Part shown: positions 1 through 10,407 of the stretch, one piece after another
Layout of the letters: the number at the start of each line of letters is the position of its first letter
How positions within the stretch are numbered: position 1 is the stretch's first letter
DNA from: Actinomycetota bacterium
GTDB lineage: Bacteria; Actinomycetota; Actinomycetes; Nanopelagicales; Nanopelagicaceae
Assembly (NCBI GenBank): GCA_009699205.1
Contig: WLOP01000007.1
Span: 33,749 to 97,748, forward strand
Length of the DNA: 64,000 nt
Direction: 5' to 3'
The notes under the pieces: model-generated
What the model saw: only the letters and a program-made list of their open reading frames with translations
Databases searched by the model: none
What the model was told of the DNA's origin: nothing
Made by a program: the position numbers and the translations under genes

Positions 1-253
1 GTTCATCAATTGCCCGAGCTAATAGTGGGATTGCTTCCATCTTGACGCGCGTTGAACTCAACGCTCTGCGATAGGAACCGACATTTTTCCATTGGGTCAT
101 TAACACCCAGAGAGTGGGATCATCAAGATTTTGTCCTACTTCGCCATCAAGATAACCATCGCATTCGGCAAGGGCGCTTTTCGCTCCCTCGATCTGCTGG
201 GCAAAGGAGCGAGCATCGGCTAAAGAAGTGGTGAAACGGGCAATTGCAAGCAT
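1..253 (-). CDS. Antibiotic biosynthesis monooxygenase (ABM) domain protein, partial
   Basis: The frame runs from ATG at 253 off the left edge, so only the first ~84 residues are visible. The start MLAIARFTTSLADARSF and the later LWVLMTQWKNVGSYRRAL match the small ferredoxin-like ABM fold, usually ~100 residues, found in cofactor-free monooxygenases and haem-degrading enzymes. No specific substrate can be read. A TAGGCT hexamer (260-265, read on the minus strand) lies exactly 6 nt before the ATG, so the transcript is probably leaderless. The gene is divergent from the zinc transporter and shares its short control region. Confidence 0.7.
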   Translation of the reverse strand, partial: MLAIARFTTSLADARSFAQQIEGAKSALAECDGYLDGEVGQNLDDPTLWVLMTQWKNVGSYRRALSSTRVKMEAIPLLARAIDE

Positions 254-279
254 GGTTGGAGCCTACCCCTGGTTGCGGT

Positions 280-302
280 ATGAAAATGACAACCATTTTC
301 AT
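280..302. promoter_or_regulatory. Probable Zur/Fur-family operator
   Basis: A perfect inverted repeat: arms ATGAAAATG (280-288) and CATTTTCAT (294-302) around ACAAC. The TGAAAA...TTTTCA core resembles Zur boxes of actinobacteria. It lies between the divergent ABM gene and the ZIP gene, just upstream of a TAGCCT hexamer (309-314) that is 6 nt before the ZIP ATG, so a bound repressor would cover the -35 region. The regulator gene sits immediately downstream of zip, which fits autoregulated zinc control. The 21-23 bp spacing is wider than the classic 7-1-7 Fur box; an overlapping 7-1-7 reading exists at 287-301. Confidence 0.6.
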
Positions 303-320
303 TTCTGTTAGCCTGCCCGC

Positions 321-1052
321 ATGAATATCGCGATTGCTCTAGCTGCCCTCACCGCCTTCTCGACTACCGCCGGAGGGTTCTTGGCAATCCGCTCTCGCAA
401 TCGCTTGCACTTAGTTCTCGGGCTATCAGCTGGTCTGCTCCTTGGTTTAGTGGCATTTGATCTACTTCCGGAAGTTTTCACACTTAACACCGATACCTTC
501 GGAAATGTTCGAGTTGTTTCGATTGCATTTGTCGCCGGATTTTTGCTCCTCCACTTTGCTGAACAAATCTTCGGATCTCATGAACCTATTGAGAATTCAG
601 TAGACCACGATCACAGCGTAAATATCGCTGGCACCCTTGGTGCAATTGCGATGGGTGGCCATGTATTTCTTGATGGGCTAGCTCTGGGTATTGCTTTCCG
701 AATCAGCAATTCACTCGGGCTTGCAGTCTTTATCGCAATTCTCTCCCACGCTTTTAGCGATGGTCTCAACACGGTATCGCTGCTGATCAAGAGCGGACAT
801 TGGAGCAAACGAGCAATCTCACTTTTGGGTCTCGATGCGGTGATGCGCGTTAGCGGCGCGGCACTCGGAACTTATGTCACGATCAGCGATCCAGTTCTTG
901 CAATCTATCTGGCTACTTTCTCAGGATTCGTAATTTACCTAGCAACATCACATATTTTGCCTGAAGCTCATTCGCGCAACCCTTCTCGAATCACCATGCT
1001 TGCCACAGTCCTTGGGGTATTTGCTATGTGGTTAATTGTTGGAAATATATGA
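321..1052 (+). CDS. ZIP family metal (zinc) transporter
   Basis: A 243-residue polytopic membrane protein with about seven to eight hydrophobic segments and a short loop after helix 3, as in ZIP transporters. The helix pair carrying metal ligands is recognisable: GHVFLDGLALG (around residues 113-123) and SHAFSDGLNT (around 142-151), with SHILPEAH near the C-terminus. ZIP proteins move Zn2+ or similar divalent ions into the cytoplasm. The ATG at 321 is preceded by TAGCCT at 309-314, suggesting a leaderless message. Its stop overlaps the next start as ATGA (1049-1052), so it is translated together with the Fur-family gene, and a Zur-like box lies upstream. Confidence 0.85.
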   Translation: MNIAIALAALTAFSTTAGGFLAIRSRNRLHLVLGLSAGLLLGLVAFDLLPEVFTLNTDTFGNVRVVSIAFVAGFLLLHFAEQIFGSHEPIENSVDHDHSVNIAGTLGAIAMGGHVFLDGLALGIAFRISNSLGLAVFIAILSHAFSDGLNTVSLLIKSGHWSKRAISLLGLDAVMRVSGAALGTYVTISDPVLAIYLATFSGFVIYLATSHILPEAHSRNPSRITMLATVLGVFAMWLIVGNI

Positions 1053-1414
1053 GTCGATCCAATCCCCGAGTACTTAGCACCCTAGAACGTGCTGGAGGAT
1101 TTGCTAGCGCGCAAGAGATTCATAAATTGATGCAGCGCGAAGGCGAGAAGATTGGCTTAACAACGGTTTACAGGTCTCTTCAAAGTTTGCTCGGTGACAA
1201 GATTGTTGATGTATTACGCCGCGATGATGGCGAGGCTATCTATCGCCTTTGTGGCGATTCTCATCACCACCACTTAGTCTGTAAGAGCTGCGGAAAGACT
1301 GTAGAAATAGAAGGAGGGGCAATTGAAAAATGGGCTAAAGCCGTAGCCCTAGAACATGGATTTCGGGATATCGGCCATAGCGCTGAACTCTTTGGTACTT
1401 GTGCGGATTGTTAA
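1049..1414 (+). CDS. zur: Fur family regulator, probably zinc-responsive Zur
   Basis: A 121-residue Fur-family repressor starting at the ATG that overlaps the ZIP stop; an upstream GTG at 1028 would reach deep into zip and is less likely. The winged helix contains the recognition-helix signature [11 protein letters not shown], followed by the His-rich metal motif [12 protein letters not shown] and a C-terminal CADC, giving the paired CxxC structural zinc site typical of Zur/FurB. Coupling to a ZIP transporter and the palindrome upstream of the operon indicate zinc rather than iron sensing. It ends 4 nt into uppS on the opposite strand. Confidence 0.88.
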   Translation: MSRSNPRVLSTLERAGGFASAQEIHKLMQREGEKIGLTTVYRSLQSLLGDKIVDVLRRDDGEAIYRLCGDSHHHHLVCKSCGKTVEIEGGAIEKWAKAVALEHGFRDIGHSAELFGTCADC

Positions 1415-2133
1415 GCTTTTCCAAACCTTCGATCCCGCTTGGAATATTCTTCGATAGCTCGCCACAAAGTAGTTCTATCTACATCCGGCCAAAGAACATC
1501 CATAAAGACAAATTCAGCGTAAACAGATTGCCATGGCAGGAAATTGCTCGTACGCATCTCGCCTGAGGAGCGTAGAAAAAGATCGACATCTCTCATCTGC
1601 GGTTGGTCGAGATATTTTGCGAAAGTTTTTTCGGTAATTTTATCGGCGTTAACTTTTCCACGTTTAACATCGCGCGCAAGCGCAGTAGCGGCATCAACTA
1701 TTTCTGACCGCCCTCCGTAGTTAACGCACATATTGAGTGTGAGTACTTTGTTTCTCGAGGTGAGCTCTTCTGCAATTTCTAACTCATTGATTACGCTAGC
1801 CCAGAGACGTTTAGGGCGGCCTACCCACCTGACTCGTACACCCATTTCGTGCATCTGATCGCGACGGCGACGAATCACATCACGATTAAAGCCCATCAAG
1901 AATTTCACTTCATCCGGAGAGCGCCGCCAATTCTCTGTGGAAAATGCGTACGCGCTTATTTCTTTTACTCCGATTTGAATCGCGCCTTCAACTACATCAA
2001 ATAGCGCTGCTTCACCTGCTTCATGTCCAGCTGTTCTTTGTAGTCCGCGCTCTTTTGCCCAGCGACCGTTGCCATCCATCACGATGGCAACGTGTGCCGG
2101 AATCTTTTGCGGATCTATCTTTGGAATCTTCAT
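1411..2133 (-). CDS. uppS: Isoprenyl (polyprenyl) diphosphate synthase, UppS family
   Basis: A 240-residue cis-prenyltransferase of normal length. The N-terminal [12 protein letters not shown] carries the catalytic Asp, followed by [13 protein letters not shown]; the C-terminal [25 protein letters not shown] block contains the conserved RxSGExRxSNFLxWQ signature. It makes the long-chain lipid carrier (undecaprenyl or, in many actinobacteria, decaprenyl diphosphate) for cell-wall assembly, which links it functionally to the decaprenyl-sugar genes at 56-59 kb. Its ATG overlaps the recO stop as ATGA (2130-2133), so recO-uppS form an operon, an arrangement common in Actinobacteria. Confidence 0.95.
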   Translation of the reverse strand: MKIPKIDPQKIPAHVAIVMDGNGRWAKERGLQRTAGHEAGEAALFDVVEGAIQIGVKEISAYAFSTENWRRSPDEVKFLMGFNRDVIRRRRDQMHEMGVRVRWVGRPKRLWASVINELEIAEELTSRNKVLTLNMCVNYGGRSEIVDAATALARDVKRGKVNADKITEKTFAKYLDQPQMRDVDLFLRSSGEMRTSNFLPWQSVYAEFVFMDVLWPDVDRTTLWRAIEEYSKRDRRFGKA

Positions 2134-2861
2134 CGTCGCTCCACAAGTGGAAGGCTACGAAGTCCGCGCTCTAAATGCCACTGGAGATAGGCAGCAATCA
2201 ATCCGCTTGCTTCACGTTGATGCTTGCCTTCGCTGGCGCTGGCTTTTTCCCAATTCATAGTAAGAAGGGCGTCCATAAGTTCTAGCGTTTCGGGGGCGGG
2301 AGTAGCACTTGCTGATGGGCGACAATCCACGCAGACGCTTCCACCTCCGACTAAAGAGAAGTATCGATGTGGCCCAGGTTTCTCGCACCGCGAACAGGTG
2401 CTCATCGACGGGGCGTAGCCACCAATAGCCAATGATCTCAATAGGAATGCATCGAGAATCATTGAAGAGTCATAGCGACCTTCGGCAAGGGCTTTAAGTC
2501 CCCCAACAACAAGCGCAAATTCTTGAGGCGCTGGTTGTTCTTCCTGAGAAGTAAAACGCTCTGCAGTTTCCAATATTGCCGAAGCGATTGTCCAACGTTG
2601 ATAATCGTGGGAAATCATCTCTCCGTAATTCATGATCGCTTCAACTTGAGTAACGGTGTCGAAAGTTTTCCCGACATAGAGTTGTATATCTACATAAGAA
2701 CCTGGTTCAAGGCGCGCTCCAAATTTCGATTTAGTGCGGCGCACACCTTTAGCAACTCCACGTATACGCCCATGTTCGCGCGTGAGCATTGTGACGATGC
2801 GATCTGCTTCACCAAGTTTTTGCGTACGTAAGACAACTGCTTCATCGCGATACAGTGTCAT
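2130..2861 (-). CDS. recO: DNA repair protein RecO
   Basis: A 243-residue RecO: N-terminal OB fold beginning [31 protein letters not shown], then helical domain. The four-Cys zinc site [10 protein letters not shown]...CVDC (about residues 160-185) is intact. RecO anneals SSB-coated DNA and, with RecR, loads RecA at gaps. It is first in a two-gene operon with uppS (ATGA overlap). It lies 21 nt downstream of nothing on the same strand except the leuA terminus at 2883, which is transcribed toward it, so read-through from leuA is possible. Confidence 0.95.
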   Translation of the reverse strand: MTLYRDEAVVLRTQKLGEADRIVTMLTREHGRIRGVAKGVRRTKSKFGARLEPGSYVDIQLYVGKTFDTVTQVEAIMNYGEMISHDYQRWTIASAILETAERFTSQEEQPAPQEFALVVGGLKALAEGRYDSSMILDAFLLRSLAIGGYAPSMSTCSRCEKPGPHRYFSLVGGGSVCVDCRPSASATPAPETLELMDALLTMNWEKASASEGKHQREASGLIAAYLQWHLERGLRSLPLVERR

Positions 2862-2882
2862 GTCGCAACCGTAATGGTAGAA

Positions 2883-4670
<1,788 letters not shown>

Positions 4671-4718
4671 TTATAGGGCCCCGCCACGGCAGCGAAGGAG
4701 GAGGCTGCGTAACTTCAT
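4671..4718 (-). CDS. leuL: Leu-rich leader peptide upstream of leuA
   Basis: A 15-codon frame encoding MKLRSLLLRCRGGAL, with leucine at 5 of 15 positions, three of them consecutive (CTC CTC CTT). It ends 72 nt before the leuA ATG. A TACCCT hexamer (4725-4730) is exactly 6 nt before the ATG, the leaderless spacing seen at other genes here. Downstream lie competing repeats: CCCC-GGGG arms and CGCGGG...CCCGCG around the leuA ribosome-binding region, and two copies of ACCGGT. Leucine-rich leaders before leuA are established in Actinobacteria; ribosome stalling at Leu codons would change these structures. No T-run terminator is visible, so control may act on translation. Confidence 0.75.
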   Translation of the reverse strand: MKLRSLLLRCRGGAL

Positions 4719-4770
4719 GCTCTTAGGGTAGCCGTCAAAGGTGAAAAGCAGCAAATACTTTCCCTTAAGG

Positions 4771-4822
4771 CTTTAAGAATGGGCTTTAAGAATCGGCTTT
4801 AAGAATCGGCTAAAGAATCGGG
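4771..4822. repeat. Four tandem copies of a 13-bp repeat overlapping the glnA2 stop
   Basis: Units of CTTTAAGAATCGG start at 4771, 4784, 4797 and 4810 (first unit ends GGG, last unit begins CTAAAG). The last copy encodes the end of GlnA2 including its stop codon, so the array looks like recent 13-bp slippage expansion of the gene's own 3' end into the intergenic space. No hairpin or terminator function is obvious. Confidence 0.85.
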
Positions 4823-6126
4823 AGATAGCGATCTAACTCGTAGGCTGATACTTGGCGACGATAGTCATTCCATTCGGAACGCTTATTTCGCAACACATAC
4901 TCAAAAACGTGCTCCCCGAGTGTTTCGCGGACAAGTTCGCTTCGCTCCATCACTGAAATTGCTTCATTGAGGTTACTTGGAAGCGACGGCGCCTCTTTGG
5001 ACTCGGTGAGTTCATAGTTCTCCGCTACACCTTTAAGGCCCGCAGAGAGCATCACTGAATAAGCCAAGTATGGATTACAAGCTGAATCCGGTGAACGGAA
5101 TTCAATTCGAGTTGAATTCTCCTTCTTTGGTTTGTACATAGGTACTCGAACTAATGCGCCACGATCATTGTGTCCCCAGTTAACAAGGGCAGGTGCTTCG
5201 CCTCCTCCATGCAAACGCTTATAGGAATTTACCCACTGATTTGTGACCGCAGTTATTTCAGGTGCGTGACGCAGAAGTCCGGCAATGAATGATCTGCCCA
5301 CTGGAGATAAATTAAATTCTGCCTTTGCATCATAAAATGCATTGCGTTCGCCTTCAAAGAGCGAGACGTGAGTATGCATTCCCGAACCTGGATGATCGGT
5401 AAATGGCTTGGGCATAAAGGAGGCGTGGAAACCTTGGTCCAAAGCGACCTCTTTAATTACGTGGCGAAAAGTCATGATGTTATCGGCCGTGCTCAGCGCA
5501 TCTGCATAACGCAAATCAATTTCCTGTTGACCAGGAGCGCCTTCATGATGGCTGAACTCAACGCTAATCCCCATCGCTTCAAGCATCGTGATTGCTTCAC
5601 GGCGAAAATCGTGACCGACAACTGCAGGCGTGTGATCAAAGTAGCCACCGGAATCAACTGGAACTGGCGCCTTTCCGGCTTCCGGACGCTCTTTAAATAA
5701 GAAGAATTCGATTTCAGGATGCGTATAACAGGTGTAACCCATCTCGGACGCCTTAGACAAAGTTCTACGTAATACATGTCGAGGGTCTGCATGAGAAGGA
5801 ACGCCATCTGGCATCACGATGTCGCAGAACATTCGAGCAGCACCTGGTGCTTCGGTTCGCCATGGCAGAAGTGAGAAAGTACTTGGATCGGGTTTTGCCA
5901 ACATATCTGATTCAGTGATGCGGGCAAACCCTTCAATGGCTGAACCATCAAAACCAATACCTTCAGCAAATGCATTCTCTAGCTCTGCTGGAGCAATCGC
6001 TACAGATTTCAAGAAGCCGAGAACGTCGGTAAACCAAAGTCGGACGAAACGAATATTGCGTTCTTCAAGGGTGCGCAAGACAAACTCTTGCTGCTTATGG
6101 AGTTGGGGATCTGGATGTTCGCTCAT
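4810..6126 (-). CDS. glnA2: Glutamine synthetase, GlnA2-type
   Basis: A 438-residue type I glutamine synthetase-like protein. N-terminal beta-Grasp segment NIRFVRLWFTDVLGFLKSVAI is followed by the catalytic domain with GFDGSAIEGF, the Glu/His metal-binding stretch around NVSF/THVSLF, NQWVNSYKRL and RIEFRSPDSACNPYLAYSVML. Sequence and length match mycobacterial GlnA2, a paralogue that generally lacks the adenylylation-regulated loop of GlnA1; no NLYDLP loop is seen here. Role: glutamate + NH3 + ATP to glutamine, or a related gamma-glutamyl ligation. It is a single gene, with cysE divergent in spacing but same strand 45 nt upstream. Confidence 0.93.
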   Translation of the reverse strand: MSEHPDPQLHKQQEFVLRTLEERNIRFVRLWFTDVLGFLKSVAIAPAELENAFAEGIGFDGSAIEGFARITESDMLAKPDPSTFSLLPWRTEAPGAARMFCDIVMPDGVPSHADPRHVLRRTLSKASEMGYTCYTHPEIEFFLFKERPEAGKAPVPVDSGGYFDHTPAVVGHDFRREAITMLEAMGISVEFSHHEGAPGQQEIDLRYADALSTADNIMTFRHVIKEVALDQGFHASFMPKPFTDHPGSGMHTHVSLFEGERNAFYDAKAEFNLSPVGRSFIAGLLRHAPEITAVTNQWVNSYKRLHGGGEAPALVNWGHNDRGALVRVPMYKPKKENSTRIEFRSPDSACNPYLAYSVMLSAGLKGVAENYELTESKEAPSLPSNLNEAISVMERSELVRETLGEHVFEYVLRNKRSEWNDYRRQVSAYELDRYLPIL

Positions 6127-6170
6127 GACCCCATCGTGCCAAACTCTCGTTACGGCAGTGTTAACGAAAT

Positions 6171-6677
6171 TTAGATGACAAAAAGCCCTGAGAGATCAAT
6201 CGTCGTACGCTCAGCCACGTCCTGCGTCACCAAGGTATTTGCGCCAATTACCGCGCCATTGCCGATCGTGACATTTCCAATAACCCGCGCCCCGGCTCCC
6301 ACTATTACCCCGTTGCCCAAAGTCGGATGGCGCTTTCCTTTATTGAATGAGCGCGCGCCTAAAGTGACGTCGTGATACATCATCACGTCATCTCCGATAA
6401 TTGCAGTTTCGCCAATAACGACGCCCATCCCGTGATCGATGAAAAAACGACGGCCAATCTTGGCCCCTGGGTGAATCTCAATACCAGTTGCTGTTCGAGT
6501 TAAGTTAGACCAAACTCGCGCAACCAATTTGAAATTATGGTTCCAGAGCCAATGCGCCATCCGATGACCCCACACTGCATGAGGTCCCGGATAGGCAAGG
6601 AATATCTCTAAACGATTGCGTGCCGCAGGATCACGAGTCAGCGCATTATCTAGATCTTCAAATATATGTAAAGACAA
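6171..6677 (-). CDS. cysE: Serine O-acetyltransferase
   Basis: A 168-residue hexapeptide-repeat acyltransferase: short helical N-terminus ([36 protein letters not shown], about 3-40) then the left-handed beta helix with [27 protein letters not shown] (catalytic His/Asp) and [15 protein letters not shown] repeats. It acetylates serine with acetyl-CoA to give the substrate of CysK. I chose TTG at 6677, 1 nt after the cysK stop; ATG codons further upstream would run ~200 nt into cysK and their translation does not look like CysE. Co-transcribed with cysK. Acts in the cytoplasm, usually as a complex with CysK. Confidence 0.92.
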   Translation of the reverse strand: MSLHIFEDLDNALTRDPAARNRLEIFLAYPGPHAVWGHRMAHWLWNHNFKLVARVWSNLTRTATGIEIHPGAKIGRRFFIDHGMGVVIGETAIIGDDVMMYHDVTLGARSFNKGKRHPTLGNGVIVGAGARVIGNVTIGNGAVIGANTLVTQDVAERTTIDLSGLFVI

Positions 6678-6678
6678 T

Positions 6679-7611
6679 TTATAACTCCGCCAAATCTTTG
6701 TAGAGCACTGTAGATAGATAGCGCTCTCCGAAGGATGGAATGATGACAACGATGATCTTGTCTGCAAACTCTGGGCGCTTGGCAACTTGCGATGCAGCCC
6801 ATAGCGCAGCACCTGATGAGATTCCGGCAAGAATGCCTTCTTCTGCGCCGGCGCGACGAGCTGTCGAAAGTGCATCCTCGTTTGCTACATCGATAACTTC
6901 GTCATAGACCTCACGATCGAGAATGTTCGGAATAAAGTTGGCGCCAATTCCTTGAATGGGGTGGCCAGCAGGTGAACCGCCGGTAAGCAGTGGAGATGCC
7001 GCTGGTTCTACCGCGATGATTTTAATAGCTGGGTTGAGCTCTTTAAGGCGTTGCCCCACACCAGTAATAGTTCCGCCAGTTCCAACGCCTGCAATAACAG
7101 CAGCTACTGTGCCATCGGTATCGCGCCAAATTTCTTCAGCAGTTGTCTTTCGGTGAATCTCTGGGTTCGCACCGTTTTCAAATTGACGTACAAGAACGGC
7201 GCCATCTGCAGCACCAATCTCTTCAGCTTTAGCAACCGCTCCGCGCATACCTTCTGCGGCAGGGGTCAGAACTAGTTCGGCGCCAAAGGCGCGGAGCAAG
7301 GTACGACGTTCCTTTGACATGGAATCTGGCATCGTCAAAATTACTTTGTAACCACGAGCAGCCCCCACCATTGCAAGTGCAATACCGGTGTTGCCTGATG
7401 TTGCTTCAACGATTGTTCCGCCTGGCTTAAGCTCGCCGCTTTTTTCGGCGGCATCAACCATCGCGATTCCGATGCGGTCTTTGACAGTGCTTGTTGGATT
7501 ATAAAATTCAAGTTTCCCGTAGACCTTGGCTTTTGCGCCATCAGTGATGCGGTTAATGCGAACGAGAGGTGTGTTACCTACTACTTCGGTGATGTTTTCA
7601 TAAAGCTTCAT
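6679..7611 (-). CDS. cysK: Cysteine synthase (O-acetylserine sulfhydrylase)
   Basis: A 310-residue PLP enzyme of fold type II. The PLP lysine is in [11 protein letters not shown] (about 36-46); [20 protein letters not shown] and [13 protein letters not shown] (phosphate loop) are intact, and the C-terminal SFGERYLST block is standard. It converts O-acetylserine and sulfide to cysteine. First structural gene of a cysK-cysE operon, preceded by a Cys-codon leader peptide at 7675-7758. An AGGAGG-like sequence precedes the ATG (TCAGGAGGAAAT on the coding strand). Length is typical. Confidence 0.96.
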   Translation of the reverse strand: MKLYENITEVVGNTPLVRINRITDGAKAKVYGKLEFYNPTSTVKDRIGIAMVDAAEKSGELKPGGTIVEATSGNTGIALAMVGAARGYKVILTMPDSMSKERRTLLRAFGAELVLTPAAEGMRGAVAKAEEIGAADGAVLVRQFENGANPEIHRKTTAEEIWRDTDGTVAAVIAGVGTGGTITGVGQRLKELNPAIKIIAVEPAASPLLTGGSPAGHPIQGIGANFIPNILDREVYDEVIDVANEDALSTARRAGAEEGILAGISSGAALWAASQVAKRPEFADKIIVVIIPSFGERYLSTVLYKDLAEL

Positions 7612-7674
7612 ATTTCCTCCTGATAGGTGATTTGGGCATGAAAACTAAAACTAAGAACTCGGGTAAGACAGTTA

Positions 7675-7758
7675 TTAGTTAGTGCAAGCGCAAGTAACAG
7701 CGCGGCCGAAATCAATCACGCGACGACGCGTGAAGAACCAATCTTTGATTTCTAGCAT
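7675..7758 (-). CDS. Cys-codon leader peptide upstream of cysK (leaderless sORF)
   Basis: A 27-codon frame, starting MLEIKDWFFT and ending RRRVIDFGRAVTCACTN. The RRxVDFxR core followed by cysteines just before the stop resembles actinobacterial putative leader peptides, and leaderless poly-cysteine sORFs act as cysteine-responsive attenuators in mycobacteria (established). TAAAAT lies exactly 6 nt before the ATG, the leaderless spacing. The stop is 63 nt before cysK. Stalling at the Cys-Ala-Cys codons when cysteinyl-tRNA is scarce would be the expected signal raising cysK-cysE. No protein function expected. Too short for routine gene calling. Confidence 0.75.
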   Translation of the reverse strand: MLEIKDWFFTRRRVIDFGRAVTCACTN

Positions 7759-7810
7759 CTGCAAATTTTAGCCGCTTATACGCAAAACGCCACTTGCGAA
7801 CCTTTCGCAG

Positions 7811-9508
7811 CTACTCTCTCCAGGATGAGGTAATTGGAAGGCGGCGATCTTTTCCGAAGGCGCGCGAAGAGACCTTGGTGCCAGGTGGATACTGGCGACG
7901 CTTATATTCGGCCTTATCTACCAGCGAAATAACTCGAGCAACAAGGCCAGCATCAAAACCAGCAGCCACTAGATCGGCGCTGCTTGCATCGCCATCGACA
8001 TAACGGAGCAATATTTGGTCGAGCAAGCTGTATTCGGGAAGTGAATCTGAATCCTTCTGACCTGGCCGTAATTCGGCGCTAGGTTCCTTATCTATTGAAT
8101 TCACAGGAATGACCACCGAGCCCTGTGTATTTCGCCATCTAGCTAAAGCCCAGACATCGGTTTTGTAAATATCTTTGATCGGCGCAAAACCGCCGACGGC
8201 ATCGCCGTAAAGGGTTGAATATCCGACGGCAAGTTCGCTCTTATTCCCAGTAGCCAAAATGAGATGACCCTCCTGATTGGAGATTCCCATAAGCGTGGTG
8301 CCCCGCACGCGAGCTTGAACATTCTCCTCGGCCAAGCCGTTGAGTGTGAGGTTAACTATAAAACTTTCCACCATCTCTTCAATGCGAACGGTTCTAAATT
8401 CGATACCCAAATTCTTCGCTAACGCTTGGGCATCTGAAAGTGAATGATCCGAGGAGTATTTGCTAGGGAGCGCAATACCCAAGACATTTTTGGCGCCAAG
8501 GGCATCTGTAGCAATAGCAGCTACGAGAGCGGAATCGATTCCACCAGAAACTCCAAGGGCGACTTTGGCGAAGCCATTTTTAAGGACATAATCGCGCAAT
8601 CCCACGACTAGGGCTTGCCAAATTTCTGCTTCATCCTCCAATCGCGGCGCAATGGTGCTTTCGGTAGGAGGCAATGCTTCAATCCGATCCTGACTAATGA
8701 CTACATCTGGCGTGGATGTAACAGCATCTAAATCAAGATTCACTATCAGCAATTGGTCATTGAACTGCTCTGCCCGAGCAAGGAGATTGCCCGCCCCATC
8801 AACAACGATGGTGTCGCCATCAAATACCAAATCATCTTGGCCGCCAGTCATATTTACATAAGCCAAAGGTGCGCCGATTTGCTTAGCTCGTTTCTGTACT
8901 AAGGCAAGGCGAAGATCATCTTTATTTCTCTCATAAGGACTTCCGTTAGGGACAATCACTAGTCCTGGTTTGCGATTGACCAAGGCTGCGACAGTGCCGC
9001 CCTCTTGCCAAATGTCTTCGCAGATCGCGACGCCAACATCGATTCCATGAATACGTACTACAAGAGATGAATCCCCCGGGACAAAATTTCGAAACTCATC
9101 GAAGACCCCGTAATTGGGAAGGTGGTGCTTGGCATAGCTAGCTTTGATTTCACCTTGATGGATGACAGCGAGCGCATTCTGTGGAGCGCCATGGGGTTGC
9201 CCCAAACGATTGGTGCTACCTGCGACTTCATCTAAATATCCGAGGAAAACTGTTAACTCCCCTGCTCCACCATCGGCAATACGACGAGCGATATCTGCAA
9301 CCATCGATTTGCTCGCGCTACGAAAAGATGCGCGTAACGCTAAATCTTCAACTGGATAGCCGGTAACAACCATCTCTGGAAAAACGACTAGGTGGGCTTG
9401 GCTTGCATAGGCGGCCAATGAGCGTTCAACGATGAGATCGCTATTTAATTTCAGCGCGCCAACAGTGGGATTTACCTGCGCAAGTGCGACTCTGAGTTGG
9501 CTGCCCAT
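7811..9508 (-). CDS. nadE: Glutamine-dependent NAD+ synthetase
   Basis: A 565-residue two-domain enzyme. Residues ~1-260 are a nitrilase-type glutaminase domain (VVFPEMVVTGYP with the Glu, YAKHHLPNYGVFDE with the Lys, VGVAICEDIWQEGG with the Cys). Residues ~285-565 are the ATP-pyrophosphatase NAD synthase domain with the P-loop LGVSGGIDSALVA and ATGNKSELAVGYSTLYGD. It amidates nicotinate adenine dinucleotide to NAD+ using glutamine. TAGACT lies 7 nt before the ATG, so initiation is probably leaderless. Not operonic with panB, which is divergent. Confidence 0.96.
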   Translation of the reverse strand: MGSQLRVALAQVNPTVGALKLNSDLIVERSLAAYASQAHLVVFPEMVVTGYPVEDLALRASFRSASKSMVADIARRIADGGAGELTVFLGYLDEVAGSTNRLGQPHGAPQNALAVIHQGEIKASYAKHHLPNYGVFDEFRNFVPGDSSLVVRIHGIDVGVAICEDIWQEGGTVAALVNRKPGLVIVPNGSPYERNKDDLRLALVQKRAKQIGAPLAYVNMTGGQDDLVFDGDTIVVDGAGNLLARAEQFNDQLLIVNLDLDAVTSTPDVVISQDRIEALPPTESTIAPRLEDEAEIWQALVVGLRDYVLKNGFAKVALGVSGGIDSALVAAIATDALGAKNVLGIALPSKYSSDHSLSDAQALAKNLGIEFRTVRIEEMVESFIVNLTLNGLAEENVQARVRGTTLMGISNQEGHLILATGNKSELAVGYSTLYGDAVGGFAPIKDIYKTDVWALARWRNTQGSVVIPVNSIDKEPSAELRPGQKDSDSLPEYSLLDQILLRYVDGDASSADLVAAGFDAGLVARVISLVDKAEYKRRQYPPGTKVSSRAFGKDRRLPITSSWRE

Positions 9509-9588
9509 AGAAGTAAGTCTAATGGGGGCGCTAAACTAAGCGCTCCCAGGGTCCTGATTGGCAGGCCTTGAGGCAAGGAGGATTTTCC

Positions 9589-10407
9589 GTGTCCCACACA
9601 TCTATCTATGGTGGCGCTACGCATAAGCGCATCACAATCCGAGATTTAGCAGCAGCTAAAACACGCGGCGAAAAATGGGCAATGCTCACGGCATATGAAC
9701 AGATGAGCGCGAGCATCTTTGATGAAGCAGGTATTCCCTCCCTGCTTGTGGGCGATAGCGCAGCTAGCAATTTTCTTGGTTTAGAGAACACCATCCCTGT
9801 CACGGTCGATGAATTAATCCCCTTAGTACGAGCTGTCGTCTCCTCCACTACTCGGCCATTGATTGTGGCCGACCTTCCCTTTGGATCCTACGAAGCTGGA
9901 CCCGAGCAAGCACTTGCCACATCTATTCGTTTTTTCAAAGAGGCGGGTGCGCACGCAGTAAAACTTGAAGGCGCCCATATTGATTCAGTAAAGAAACTTG
10001 TGGCATCTGGAATTCCAGTGATGGGCCATCTTGGTTTGACACCGCAATCGCTCCATCAATTAGGTGGCTACCGAGTTCAAGGGCGCGAAGATGGAGATGT
10101 TATTTTCAACGCTTCTCTTGCCCTTCAAGAAGCAGGGGCATTTGCCATAGTGCTCGAACTTATTCCAGAACAACTGGCGCAAAGAATTACTGAGGCTCTT
10201 ACGATTCCCACCATTGGCATTGGCGCAGGCGTTCATTGCGATGCCCAAGTACTGGTCTGGACTGACTTAATGGGCCTTACGCCGAACCCTCCAAAATTAG
10301 CTAAGGCCTATTTAGACATGCGCACGCAAATGCTGGCCGCTACCAAGCTTTGGGCCGAAGATGTAGCCCATTCACATTTCCCTGGGCCGGAGCAGACCTT
10401 TCATTGA
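9589..10407 (+). CDS. panB: 3-methyl-2-oxobutanoate hydroxymethyltransferase
   Basis: A 272-residue PanB: RITIRDLAAAKTRGEKWAMLTAYEQMSASIFDEAGI, metal-binding LLVGDSAASNFLG, MGHLGLTPQS and the catalytic ELIPEQLAQRITE. It makes ketopantoate for pantothenate/CoA from 2-oxoisovalerate, the same precursor LeuA uses. I use GTG at 9589, preceded at a normal distance by AAGGAGG; a TTG at 9568 lies upstream of that ribosome site. No panC or panD nearby. The stop overlaps the next gene (TTGA), so it is co-translated with the MFS exporter gene, which is unrelated by sequence. Confidence 0.95.
   Translation: MSHTSIYGGATHKRITIRDLAAAKTRGEKWAMLTAYEQMSASIFDEAGIPSLLVGDSAASNFLGLENTIPVTVDELIPLVRAVVSSTTRPLIVADLPFGSYEAGPEQALATSIRFFKEAGAHAVKLEGAHIDSVKKLVASGIPVMGHLGLTPQSLHQLGGYRVQGREDGDVIFNASLALQEAGAFAIVLELIPEQLAQRITEALTIPTIGIGAGVHCDAQVLVWTDLMGLTPNPPKLAKAYLDMRTQMLAATKLWAEDVAHSHFPGPEQTFH

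Noticed and set aside
6678..6875. Longer cysE reading with an ATG at 6875
   Set aside because: It would overlap cysK by ~200 nt and the added residues (Gln/Ser-rich) do not match any CysE; TTG 6677 right after the cysK stop fits better.
10350..10403. Upstream ATG start for the MFS gene after panB
   Set aside because: It would place 18 residues inside panB; TTG 10404 overlapping the panB stop is the usual coupled arrangement.
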